The notes: generated by a model not told the origin, from the letters alone. A DNA stretch of 15,063 nucleotides from Candidatus Microgenomates bacterium (GCA_016182055.1 JACOYD010000056.1:1-15063); one strand, 5' to 3'. Shown: positions 1-6,199, counted from the first letter of the stretch. Numbers and translations are program-made.

Positions 1-268
1 TAGCCATCACATCAGCTCTGGTGGTGGTGGCAGTGGGGGTGATAATTTTTTGGTAATTGGAAAAAATCAGACTTCCCAAATACTCTTTATTGACAAATTT
101 GTCGAAAATGTTACTAATTTTAAGAAATGCTTCATTTTGTTCTTTTGCCATATCTATTGTAATTTCGGTGGGAACAGGGAAGGCCTTTCCGACTGGCGGG
201 GGTTGAACACAAGCCTGGGCGCCGAGCGCCACCACAAAAGATAAAACCAATCTTTCGCTCTTCTTCAT
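1..268 (-). CDS. Secreted protein of unknown function, 3' part beyond the window
   Basis: Read on the minus strand from the ATG at 268, the frame stays open to base 1, so the C-terminal part lies outside the window; 89 codons are visible. The protein begins MKKSERLVLSFVVALGAQA and then CVQPPPVGKAFPVP. The Lys/Arg start, hydrophobic stretch and Ala-Gln-Ala look like a Sec signal peptide with an A-X-A signal peptidase I site just before Cys20. That cysteine could suggest a lipoprotein, but the residues in front of it do not fit a lipobox. The mature part opens with a Pro-rich linker and then a helical, charged stretch, followed by a Thr-rich segment at the cut edge. There is no Shine-Dalgarno sequence; a -10 box ends 8 nt before the ATG, so the message is probably leaderless. 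I do not recognise the family. The gene is divergent from the plus-strand gene at 337. Confidence 0.6.
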   Translation of the reverse strand, partial: MKKSERLVLSFVVALGAQACVQPPPVGKAFPVPTEITIDMAKEQNEAFLKISNIFDKFVNKEYLGSLIFSNYQKIITPTATTTRADVMA

Positions 269-276
269 AGAGGCTA

Positions 277-328
277 AGTATAGCAAAAGCCAACTTTACT
301 TGCAAAAAAGCCTATAATGTAGTACAAT
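277..328. promoter_or_regulatory. Symmetric divergent promoter pair sharing one palindromic -35 box
   Basis: TTGCAA at 300-305 is its own reverse complement and can serve as the -35 box in both directions. Rightward, 17 bp separate it from TACAAT at 323-328, which ends 8 nt before the ATG at 337. Leftward, 17 bp separate it from TATACT (277-282 on the minus strand), which ends 8 nt before the ATG at 268. Both start codons therefore lie almost at the expected transcription start. A TATAAT at 313-318 is a possible rightward alternative, but it has no -35 partner at the right distance. Confidence 0.6.
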
Positions 329-336
329 ACAGTTGT

Positions 337-1056
337 ATGAGTTTACTAATTGAAGCAGTTAAAGGATGGTTGAGAAGAGAAAGATCTAACCCATCAGAAT
401 CAGAAGCTGATACTACAGCACAGACTCCTTCGCCAGAATTACGTGGAATTCCGAGCGAAGAAGATCAGAGGTTGATTAAAGATATTGTAAATAAATTATC
501 AACTGTTCATACAATCAATATAAGACCAAAGCGAGTTTGGAGGCCTACTTATGGTTGGTGGCAAGTCTTTCACGATGTTTCAATAATTTCTTTTACACCA
601 GAGGAATACCAGATAGTACGAGAGCTAGAGAGGCGGGCGGTTTTAGCAGATAGGCAAGCACGCCACAAAAAGCCGGAACGGCTAACATTCATTGCTCAAG
701 AGAATGGACCGGACGGGATACATGTTGGATATGAAGATTTCTATTTTCCTTTAATCTATCCAGATAAGTTTGGTTCAATTGATGCGAGAGAAACTTTCAG
801 AAAGTTATTTTATGGACAAGAAGTTGATTTATCTCTACATGCCCCAAAGGATAGTAATGCTGTTAGGTTTTGTATAGATAGTAATATGCAATTCTTAAGA
901 GATGTAACCCATCTGCCTATTGCTTTGGTAAACGTTGGATCAGAACAAAATCCCATGTATAGTTTACCTAAGACTTTTTTTGGATTGCTGGAAGTGGTTA
1001 GTGTTGCTGAAATTAGAAATTCCTCTGCAGGAGAGCCGGTTTCTATATATCAATAA
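337..1056 (+). CDS. Hypothetical soluble protein, 239 aa
   Basis: I do not recognise this 239-residue protein. It has no signal peptide or membrane segment. The first 20 residues form a basic amphipathic stretch (around VKGWLRRER), followed by a Ser/Glu/Thr/Pro-rich, probably disordered linker to about residue 40. A mixed, aromatic-rich region follows with the segment RPKRVWRPTYGWWQVFHDVS near 64-83, then an acidic and aromatic central part and a hydrophobic C-terminus. No catalytic motif stands out. The ATG at 337 is preferred because a -10 box ends 8 nt upstream and there is no Shine-Dalgarno site, as with other transcript-head genes here. The 3' end overlaps the convergent Xaa-Pro peptidase gene by 14 nt. 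Its divergent partner encodes a secreted protein, and the shared promoter suggests the two may be expressed together. Confidence 0.75.
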   Translation: MSLLIEAVKGWLRRERSNPSESEADTTAQTPSPELRGIPSEEDQRLIKDIVNKLSTVHTINIRPKRVWRPTYGWWQVFHDVSIISFTPEEYQIVRELERRAVLADRQARHKKPERLTFIAQENGPDGIHVGYEDFYFPLIYPDKFGSIDARETFRKLFYGQEVDLSLHAPKDSNAVRFCIDSNMQFLRDVTHLPIALVNVGSEQNPMYSLPKTFFGLLEVVSVAEIRNSSAGEPVSIYQ

Positions 1057-2158
1057 TTTCCTTCTTTGCTTTGGTTAAAAGGCGGGGGCCGGTTTTGGTT
1101 AATACCACTAAATCCTCAATTCTCACTCCGCCCCAATTTTCAATATAAATCCCCGGTTCAATGGAGAAGACCATGCCGGGTTTTAAGATATCTTTACTTT
1201 TGGGACCGAGGCGGGGCAGTTCGTGGACTTGAAGACCAATGCCGTGGCCGAGGGAGTGGGGGATGGTTGGGTAACCCTGGGACTTAATAAATGATCTAGC
1301 GATACGGTCAACGTCAGCTGCTTTGATTTCTCCACCTCGGAGGAGTCGAGGTCGTTGCCTCGCCACCATCCGAGGTGTTTTTACGTCGAAGCGTGTTGAA
1401 AGATATTCAATCGCTTTTTTTTGTGCCTGCAAAACCGTTTTGTAAATTCGTTTCTGCTCACTGGTGGCTTTGCCGAAAAAGACCGTGCGGGTCATGTCGG
1501 AACAATAGTTATAAATTTTGGTTCCAAAATCAAGAAGAACGATGCTGTTAGTTGTTAGTCGTGAGTTGTTAGTTGTTTGATGGTGGGGGACGGAGGAATT
1601 GGCGCCAAAAGCTACAATTGGGGGAAAGGAAATATCGGCTCCGTGTTTTTTAATAAAATATTCAATTTCAAAAGCCAGCTGTTTTTCCGTAATGCCTTGT
1701 TTGATTTTTGTTAAAATATATTGGAAAGTTTTATCTCCCAAAGCACAGGCCTTCTCAATCGCCTCAATCTCGTTATTCCTTTTAATAGAACGCAGTTTAT
1801 TAATCTGATCACTATAATGATACGTATCATTGTAGTGGCTAAGAAGGGTTTTTTGTTCATGGACAGTGAGGTTTTTTTCTTCGATGCCCAACTTCTTGAC
1901 TTGATGTTTTTTAAGAAGGGATTTTAATATCTTTTTAAGGGAGTTAGTTGAAGTTATTTCTAAAATTTCAAAGCCTTCAACGGTTTTTTTTACCTCTTCA
2001 ATATAGCGGCCGTCGGTTAAAAGATATTGTTTATCACCGGTTATTAACAAAAACGCCTCGCGTTCGTCTTTAGAAAAACCAAAGAAATTTGTCAGATAGC
2101 CGATGTTAATACTGGAAGAAACAAGCAGAGCATCAAATGGTTTTATGTAGTTGATCAC
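1043..2158 (-). CDS. Xaa-Pro aminopeptidase/dipeptidase, M24B family
   Basis: A cytoplasmic metallopeptidase that should remove an N-terminal residue preceding proline or split X-Pro dipeptides. The 371-residue protein has a creatinase-type N-terminal domain (about 1-125) and a pita-bread M24 catalytic domain. All five metal ligands are visible: D210 (LLDFG), D221 (SDMTR), H305 (LGHGIGLQVHE), E334 (SIEPGIY) and E348 (RIEDLVV); H301 is also kept. The start is a GTG overlapping the upstream stop as GTGA, and the upstream ribosome site is weak, so translation is probably coupled. It is the last gene of a three-gene minus-strand operon behind two exported or membrane-anchored proteins. Two repeats are embedded in frame: a hairpin giving residues 261-276 and heptamer repeats giving residues 193-204. 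Both fall between conserved blocks, so the enzyme is probably active. PepP and PepQ specificity cannot be told apart from sequence alone. Confidence 0.93.
   Translation of the reverse strand: MINYIKPFDALLVSSSINIGYLTNFFGFSKDEREAFLLITGDKQYLLTDGRYIEEVKKTVEGFEILEITSTNSLKKILKSLLKKHQVKKLGIEEKNLTVHEQKTLLSHYNDTYHYSDQINKLRSIKRNNEIEAIEKACALGDKTFQYILTKIKQGITEKQLAFEIEYFIKKHGADISFPPIVAFGANSSVPHHQTTNNSRLTTNSIVLLDFGTKIYNYCSDMTRTVFFGKATSEQKRIYKTVLQAQKKAIEYLSTRFDVKTPRMVARQRPRLLRGGEIKAADVDRIARSFIKSQGYPTIPHSLGHGIGLQVHELPRLGPKSKDILKPGMVFSIEPGIYIENWGGVRIEDLVVLTKTGPRLLTKAKKEIIDI
1333..1377. repeat. In-frame palindromic element inside the Xaa-Pro peptidase gene
   Basis: The arms CACCTCGGA (1333-1341) and TCCGAGGTG (1369-1377) are perfect 9-bp inverted repeats. 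Inside them is a second perfect stem, CGAGG (1347-1351) and CCTCG (1358-1362), around the loop TCGTTG. The element is 45 bp, exactly 15 codons, and keeps the frame open. It encodes roughly TPRMVARQRPRLLRGG (residues 261-276), an Arg-rich stretch lying between the helix after the second Asp ligand and the segment DVDRIARSF, where family members usually have only a short turn. It is more GC-rich than its surroundings. This resembles the Rickettsia palindromic elements that insert into genes without breaking the frame. Confidence 0.7.
1546..1580. repeat. Tandem heptamer repeat inside the Xaa-Pro peptidase gene
   Basis: On the plus strand the units are TGTTAGT, TGTTAGT, CGTGAGT, TGTTAGT and a decayed TGTTTGA, in exact 7-bp phase. 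On the coding strand they encode residues 193-204 (HQTTNNSRLTTN), just before the first metal-ligand block (IVLLDFG). Three units span seven codons, so the reading frame drifts through the repeat. Confidence 0.7.
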
Positions 2159-2892
2159 GGTGTTGGTCCCGATTTACTTGGAGTTGGCGAAGAAGTGGCA
2201 ATTTCTTTTTCTCCCATAATGCCGACTGCTTTGCCGGGCAAAATGAGAATGCGGGAGGCGCTCAATCTTGCCTCTTGCGAAGCTTCTTTGGTACCGAATA
2301 GATGAGCCCGTTCTCCAATTTCGATTTTGGAAAGTCCGGATACTACCAGTCCTTCTGCTTTGACAAACCTGCTGATTTTTGTAGTTTTTTCAATATCGAC
2401 GATATAAACTTGATTCTTTTTTTTATCCGTTACGCTAATGGTGCCGCCTTTTATATCTACTTCCCGGACAATACCGTTTACCCGAATGGGAATTTTTTTA
2501 ACCATTATAATTCTAGCCAGAAGCTTTCTTGAGTCTTTGTTGTAAAGGCCAAGGCTTAAGATTTTTTGACTAAGGCCAATACTGTCGAATTTAACTTCTT
2601 TTCTTTTGTCATTATCATCAAGCACAAAATATTTCGTAAGCTCGTCAATATCTATAATCTTTGTTTCGTTGGCCGACTCAATAGTAATTTGCGTTTTTTC
2701 CAGTTTGCTTATTTCGCCGACAAATGCTCTTTTGGAAACCAGATTAAGCTGGGCCACAGTGCTGGCAATTTTTTCTTTAAGCTCGTCCACTTTTGATTTG
2801 CTGGAGGGTGTTGCTTCTTCTTTGGCGGCTAGCGTCGGCTGTGTTATAACTATTATAATTAATATAACTATTATAGTTGCTATTTTTTTCAT
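2155..2892 (-). CDS. Exported protein of unknown function with Pro/Ser-rich tail
   Basis: A 245-residue protein with a clear N-terminal signal sequence: MKK, then a long Ile/Val/Thr hydrophobic core to about residue 19, then LAA as a likely signal peptidase I site. It continues with a Lys/Glu-rich helical stretch (about 25-55) and then beta-rich segments such as VGEISKLEKTQITIES and VNGIVREVDIKGGTISVT, which look like repeated small barrel domains. The C-terminus (SSPTPSKSGPTP) is Pro/Ser/Thr-rich and low complexity. A DUF5666-like fold is possible but I cannot confirm it. The ATG shares its first base with the preceding gene's stop (TAATG) and has a strong GGAGG site 7 nt upstream, as expected for an operon-internal gene. 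It overlaps the Xaa-Pro peptidase start by 4 nt. It probably acts at or outside the membrane. Confidence 0.8.
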   Translation of the reverse strand: MKKIATIIVILIIIVITQPTLAAKEEATPSSKSKVDELKEKIASTVAQLNLVSKRAFVGEISKLEKTQITIESANETKIIDIDELTKYFVLDDNDKRKEVKFDSIGLSQKILSLGLYNKDSRKLLARIIMVKKIPIRVNGIVREVDIKGGTISVTDKKKNQVYIVDIEKTTKISRFVKAEGLVVSGLSKIEIGERAHLFGTKEASQEARLSASRILILPGKAVGIMGEKEIATSSPTPSKSGPTP

Positions 2893-3311
2893 TAAAATTC
2901 CTCCGTATTGTAAACAATAAGCAATTCCTGCGTTTCGCTGGAGCCATTTTCAGTATAGGCAGTAATGCCGATGATATTTTCCAGATCGGAAAGGGTAATT
3001 TTTTGGGCAAAACTGCCGTCGTCTTGAGCGGTAATTATATAATCGCTGCTATTGGTATTTATCACAATAAGAGCTTTAGGTTGTGATTTCCCCGCAACTT
3101 CAACCGTTTTACTGTCGGTGACAAGTCCATCCGGCGGACTGCTTATTTCCAGCAAACTGCGGCCGTTGGTGGCCGAAGGACTGGCTGGGGAAGGCAGCTG
3201 GGGAAAGATAGATGAAGCACGCTGGTTTTGGTAAAAATAAAATATGGACGAGGCCGCAATAAGTCCGGCGGCAATTGCCACAAAGGCTAATATAAGGCGC
3301 TCCTTCTTCAT
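2892..3311 (-). CDS. Membrane-anchored protein with an Ig-like domain
   Basis: A 139-residue protein. Residues 1-6 are basic, residues 7-26 form one transmembrane helix (ILAFVAIAAGLIAASSIFYF), and residues 33-55 are a Pro/Ser-rich linker. The rest, about 55-135, has the pattern of a bacterial Ig-like/glucodextranase-B type domain: SSPPDGLVTDSKTVEVAGKS, then a beta strand with VINT, then DGSFAQKITLSDLENIIGI and a final strand. The protein is therefore expected to be anchored in the membrane with one small beta-sandwich outside. It heads the minus-strand operon that continues with another exported protein and the Xaa-Pro peptidase. A consensus TTGACA / 17 bp / TAAAAT promoter lies upstream. Assignment to the Ig-like group is by pattern only; the ligand is unknown. 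Confidence 0.75.
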   Translation of the reverse strand: MKKERLILAFVAIAAGLIAASSIFYFYQNQRASSIFPQLPSPASPSATNGRSLLEISSPPDGLVTDSKTVEVAGKSQPKALIVINTNSSDYIITAQDDGSFAQKITLSDLENIIGITAYTENGSSETQELLIVYNTEEF

Positions 3312-3324
3312 GTTGTAAGTTACG

Positions 3325-3376
3325 ATTTTACGTCAGATTCTCTATATTGTCAAGGAAACGGCAAGTATGTTATCAT
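3325..3376. promoter_or_regulatory. Divergent promoters with overlapping palindromic -35 boxes
   Basis: TTGTCAA at 3347-3353 supplies both -35 boxes. On the minus strand, TTGACA (3353-3348) is a perfect consensus, followed after 17 bp by TAAAAT (3330-3325), 13 nt before the ATG at 3311. On the plus strand, TTGTCA (3347-3352) is followed after 18 bp by TATCAT (3371-3376), which carries an extended -10 TGT at 3368-3370, 11 nt before the ATG at 3388. An earlier in-frame ATG at 3367 falls inside this -10 region, so 3388 is the better start for the MBL-fold gene. The two polymerases cannot bind the -35 region at the same time. Confidence 0.6.
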
Positions 3377-3387
3377 CACCGGTACCT

Positions 3388-3924
3388 ATGGATATTTATT
3401 TTTTAGGCCAGGGAGCGGTTCGCATACGAGGCAAAAAAACCACACTGGCGGTTGATCCTTTTACCAAAATAGAAGCAGATGCGGCTCTTCTGACCAGCTA
3501 TGATGAAGCTTTATCACAGCTTCCCAAAGTAAATAATTTTCGGGTGGTCATTTCTGGGCCAGGCGAATATGAGGTGGGAGGAGCGGCCATCTTAGGCGTA
3601 GGGGTGGGGGGAATAACCACCTACAGTATAAAAATTGACGGCATCAGCCTTTTTCATGCCGGAGCTATCACCAGACCTCTTACAGATGCGGAAATTGATA
3701 AATATCCCAATATCGATATTGCCTTTCTTCCGGTTGTGGGCGAAATAGCCTCCTTGATTGCCAAACTGGAACCCAAAATTGTCATTCCCATTTATGTTAC
3801 CAAAGAAAACATTGATCAGTTTCTCAAAGAGGTTGGTAAAGAAGGATTAAGTCCCAAAGATAAATTGACTGTCAGCCGCGAAAAATTGCCGCCGGAACTG
3901 GAGGTAATATGGCTCAAAGCATAA
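3388..3924 (+). CDS. Divergent MBL-fold protein lacking the usual metal site, upstream of dnaB
   Basis: A 178-residue protein with the layout of a short metallo-beta-lactamase-fold hydrolase (UPF0173-like). It starts MDIYFLGQGAVRIRGK, has VDPF at 22-25, GPGEYEVGGAAILGVGV at 57-73, a FHAG strand with H90, and LEPKIVIPIYV near the end. The HxHxDH metal motif expected after the second strand is absent; the spot reads TSYDEALSQL (36-45). The last HY is also replaced (IYV). It therefore looks catalytically inactive or very different in metal use. The start at 3388 is preferred over 3367 because the latter lies inside the promoter and the family usually begins with M-[IV]-[YT]-x-LGQ. The 3' end overlaps dnaB by 16 nt, so the two are almost certainly co-transcribed. 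Its role is unknown. Confidence 0.8.
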   Translation: MDIYFLGQGAVRIRGKKTTLAVDPFTKIEADAALLTSYDEALSQLPKVNNFRVVISGPGEYEVGGAAILGVGVGGITTYSIKIDGISLFHAGAITRPLTDAEIDKYPNIDIAFLPVVGEIASLIAKLEPKIVIPIYVTKENIDQFLKEVGKEGLSPKDKLTVSREKLPPELEVIWLKA

Positions 3925-5243
3925 AAGTTCCTCCGCATAGCATCGAAGCAGAAGAGTCGGTTTTGGGAGCGGTCTTGATTGATAAAGACGCCATCAGCAT
4001 TGTGGCTCAATTTCTTCTTCCCGACCACTTTTATAACGACAATCATGCCAAAATATTTGAAGCGATACTGGCTCTGTATGAAAAACGCCGGCCCATAGAT
4101 TTAATTACTCTTACGGAAGAACTTAAAAAGAAGAAACTTTTAACTGAAATAGGCGGAGCAAGTTATTTGACAGAGTTGGCCAGCCGGGTCCCCACAGCGG
4201 CCAATATTGAACATTACGGACGCATCATCAAAGATCACCACACCAAAAGACAGCTTATTAAAACGGCCGGGGCAATTTCGGAAATGGCTTTTAACGTAGA
4301 AGAAGAAGTGGGCGGCGTTTTAGATAAAACAGAAGCCTCAATTTTCTCCATTTCGCAAAGCTATCTGCGTAGAGGTTTTATAGCCATAAAAGATATTTTG
4401 GCCGAATCGTTTGACCGGCTTGATACCATTCATAAAAAAGGAGAAGGCCTGCGGGGTCTGCCCAGCGGTTTTATAGATTTAGACAGCAAACTTTCCGGTA
4501 TGCAGGAGAGCAATTTGCTTATTCTGGCGGCCCGTCCCGGGCAGGGTAAAACAGCTTTTGTGCTTAACGTTGCTCAATTTATAAGCACGCATGAGCAAAT
4601 TCCCATTGGTTTTTTTTCGCTGGAAATGAGCAAAGAAGAATTAGTGGACAGGCTTTTGGTTGCTCAAGCCGATGTGGATGCGTGGAGATTGAAAACCGGC
4701 CGCCTCTCCGAAGATGACTTTAGCAAAATCTCCGAAGCCATGGGAGAGTTGGCCGAAGCCCCGCTTTTTATAGACGATACTCCGGGGTTAACAGTTATGG
4801 AGATGCGAAGCAAAGCCAGAAGACTGCAGATGGAGTATGGCATAAAACTTATCATTGTTGACTATTTGCAGCTGGTTAATCCGGGAAGGCGCCTGGACAA
4901 TCGGGTGGTGGAAGTTTCCATGGTATCACAGGCTCTTAAAAATTTAGCGCGTGAGCTAAGAGTGCCGGTTTTGGCGGTTTCGCAGCTTTCCCGGGCGGTG
5001 GAGCATAGAGGCGAGAAAAAGCCCCAACTGGCAGATCTTAGGGAGTCAGGCGCCATTGAGCAGGATGCCGATGTGGTGATGTTTTTATATCGGCCGGAAG
5101 AGGAACTTTCCGCTCAAATGCTGACTAAACTTTTAATTGCCAAACACCGAAACGGCCCCTCCGGCGAAATAGATCTGCTGTTTCGGGGCGACCGCATCCG
5201 CTTTTATGACGTGGAAAAGAAAAGAGAACAAACTACTACTTGA
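3909..5243 (+). CDS. dnaB: Replicative DNA helicase DnaB
   Basis: The hexameric 5'-3' helicase of the replication fork. It is 444 residues, near the usual length. The N-terminal DnaB domain (about 8-110, starting PPHSIEAEESVLGAVL) is followed by a linker and a RecA-like C-terminal domain from about 180 (LPSGFIDLDSKLSGM). Walker A is ARPGQGKT at 208-215 with K214; many relatives have RPSMGKT here. Walker B is LIIVDYLQL with D318. The conserved blocks FFSLEMSKEEL, AVSQLSRAVEHR, LADLRESGAIEQDADVV and IAKHRNGP are all present. There is no intein. The ATG has a strong Shine-Dalgarno site (GGAGG, 4 nt before it) inside the end of the upstream MBL-fold gene, as expected for an operon-internal gene. 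The gene ends in TGA, and the promoter of the iron permease gene begins at that stop. Confidence 0.98.
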   Translation: MAQSIKVPPHSIEAEESVLGAVLIDKDAISIVAQFLLPDHFYNDNHAKIFEAILALYEKRRPIDLITLTEELKKKKLLTEIGGASYLTELASRVPTAANIEHYGRIIKDHHTKRQLIKTAGAISEMAFNVEEEVGGVLDKTEASIFSISQSYLRRGFIAIKDILAESFDRLDTIHKKGEGLRGLPSGFIDLDSKLSGMQESNLLILAARPGQGKTAFVLNVAQFISTHEQIPIGFFSLEMSKEELVDRLLVAQADVDAWRLKTGRLSEDDFSKISEAMGELAEAPLFIDDTPGLTVMEMRSKARRLQMEYGIKLIIVDYLQLVNPGRRLDNRVVEVSMVSQALKNLARELRVPVLAVSQLSRAVEHRGEKKPQLADLRESGAIEQDADVVMFLYRPEEELSAQMLTKLLIAKHRNGPSGEIDLLFRGDRIRFYDVEKKREQTTT

Positions 5244-5268
5244 TTAGTATAAGTTAGCCTGCTAAAGT
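5240..5268 (+). promoter_or_regulatory. Promoter of the iron permease gene
   Basis: TTGATT at 5240-5245, overlapping the dnaB stop codon, is followed after 17 bp by TAAAGT at 5263-5268, with the extended -10 TGC at 5260-5262. The -10 ends exactly 8 nt before the ATG at 5277, and there is no Shine-Dalgarno site, so a leaderless transcript is likely. Confidence 0.5.
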
Positions 5269-5276
5269 AGATTTTG

Positions 5277-6089
5277 ATGTTTGCCGCTAGTCTAATTACC
5301 TTTCGCGAGAGCCTGGAAGCTTTACTGGTGGTAATTATAATTACTACCTTTCTTACCAAGACCAACCAGCACGTTTTTAAAAAATTTGTTTGGCGGGGCG
5401 TTTTTATCGGTGTTTCTGTTTCTATTCTTTTGGCCTTTACCCTGGAAGTATTTTTTGGCGGATTAAAGGGAAGGGTGGAGGAGATTTTTGAAGGAGTATT
5501 GATGTTTGTTACTGCCGGTTTTTTGACTTGGATGATTCTCTGGGTGCATCGGCAAAAAGATGTTGCCAAAAGAATTAAGGAGAAAGTGGCAGTTCATGTG
5601 GAAAAAGGTTATGGGTTGGGAATTCTTATTCTGATTGCCACCTCGGTTTTTCGGGAAGGCACGGAAACAGTGTTGTATCTTAAGGCCAGCAGTTTAACCG
5701 GACAATCAAATCAGCTATACGGCGCTATTTTGGGAATTATTAGTGGGCTTATATTAGGATACGGGTTATTTCGCTGGGCAATAAGGGTTAATTTGTCAGT
5801 GGTTTTTAATGTAACAAGCGTGTTTCTTTTGTTGTTTGCCGCCGGGCTTATTTCCCATGGAGTGCATGAATTTCAGGAAGCAGGACTACTGCCGGTTTTT
5901 TCCTTTGATCCTCTTTTTAACATTTCGCACATTCTTGGCAATCAAAGTCTGCTTGGCAGTTTCCTGCGGACGCTTTTTGGCTACACCAGCAAACCTACCA
6001 TGCTGGAACTTGTTTCTTACAGTGGCTACCTGGTTTTTATCTTCTGGCTGGAAAGGTTAACAGACAGATTAATTAAAGCAAAATCTTAA
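5277..6089 (+). CDS. FTR1-family iron permease
   Basis: An integral membrane protein of 270 residues related to the yeast Ftr1/E. coli EfeU high-affinity iron permeases. Two REXXE iron-binding motifs are present in the expected membrane helices: RESLE at 10-14 and REGTE at 126-130. About seven hydrophobic segments can be traced, and the conserved HGVHEFQEAG block lies before the last loop. The start is placed at the ATG 5277; a TTG codon in frame at 5274 is less likely because the -10 box ends 8 nt before the ATG. In known systems the permease works with a periplasmic or surface ferroxidase (Fet3, EfeO/EfeB); no such partner is in this window, so the iron form and energy source are open. It follows dnaB by 33 bp but has its own promoter. 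It converges on tRNA-Leu with a gap of 5 bp. Confidence 0.92.
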   Translation: MFAASLITFRESLEALLVVIIITTFLTKTNQHVFKKFVWRGVFIGVSVSILLAFTLEVFFGGLKGRVEEIFEGVLMFVTAGFLTWMILWVHRQKDVAKRIKEKVAVHVEKGYGLGILILIATSVFREGTETVLYLKASSLTGQSNQLYGAILGIISGLILGYGLFRWAIRVNLSVVFNVTSVFLLLFAAGLISHGVHEFQEAGLLPVFSFDPLFNISHILGNQSLLGSFLRTLFGYTSKPTMLELVSYSGYLVFIFWLERLTDRLIKAKS

Positions 6090-6094
6090 TTTTG

Positions 6095-6179
6095 TGCCGG
6101 GGGAGAGAGTCGAACTCTCATGAGCTTTAAGGCTCACAGGTTTTTGAAACCTGCGTGTCTACCATTCCACCACCCCGGC
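6095..6179 (-). tRNA. tRNA-Leu (anticodon CAA)
   Basis: On the minus strand the acceptor stem is GCCGGGG (6179-6173) paired with CCCCGGC (6102-6096), with discriminator A at 6095. The anticodon stem CAGGT/ACCTG encloses the loop TTCAAAA, giving anticodon CAA, which reads UUG. A long variable arm (TGAGC/GCTCA) marks a class II tRNA, and the T-arm GAGAG-TTCGACT-CTCTC is perfect. The D-arm has GTG/CAC and the GG of the D-loop (AATGGTAGA), consistent with leucine. The 3' CCA is not encoded. There is no intron. The 3' end lies 5 bp from the end of the convergent iron permease gene, and no terminator hairpin is visible between them. Confidence 0.96.
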
Positions 6180-6190
6180 CAGTTCATGTG

Positions 6191-6199
6191 ATTATACCA
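6191..6199 (-). promoter_or_regulatory. Extended -10 promoter of tRNA-Leu
   Basis: On the minus strand TGG-TATAAT (6199-6191) is a perfect consensus -10 with an extended TGn. It ends 11 nt before the mature tRNA 5' end, so the precursor leader would be only about 4-6 nt. No good -35 box lies 16-18 bp upstream; the extended -10 may compensate. Confidence 0.55.

Noticed and set aside
15..38. GGTGGTGG-rich stretch at the window start as a repeat or regulatory element
   Set aside because: It is the complement of a short run of Thr (ACC) codons in the partial secreted-protein gene and is too short to call.
313..318. TATAAT as the -10 box of the gene at 337
   Set aside because: It is a perfect hexamer but lacks a -35 at 16-18 bp and has no extended TGn; TACAAT at 323-328 fits the -35 and the 8-nt rule seen elsewhere. 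Kept only as an alternative.
3367..3387. Earlier ATG at 3367 as start of the MBL-fold protein
   Set aside because: It overlaps the extended -10 box (TGT-TATCAT, 3368-3376) and would add seven residues before the family-typical MDIYFLGQG start at 3388.
5241..5243. TGA as a recoded sense codon (as in Gracilibacteria)
   Set aside because: dnaB ends here at its normal length, and the Lgt-like gene and the exported protein ending at 2155 also end in TGA; reading through gives no family sequence.
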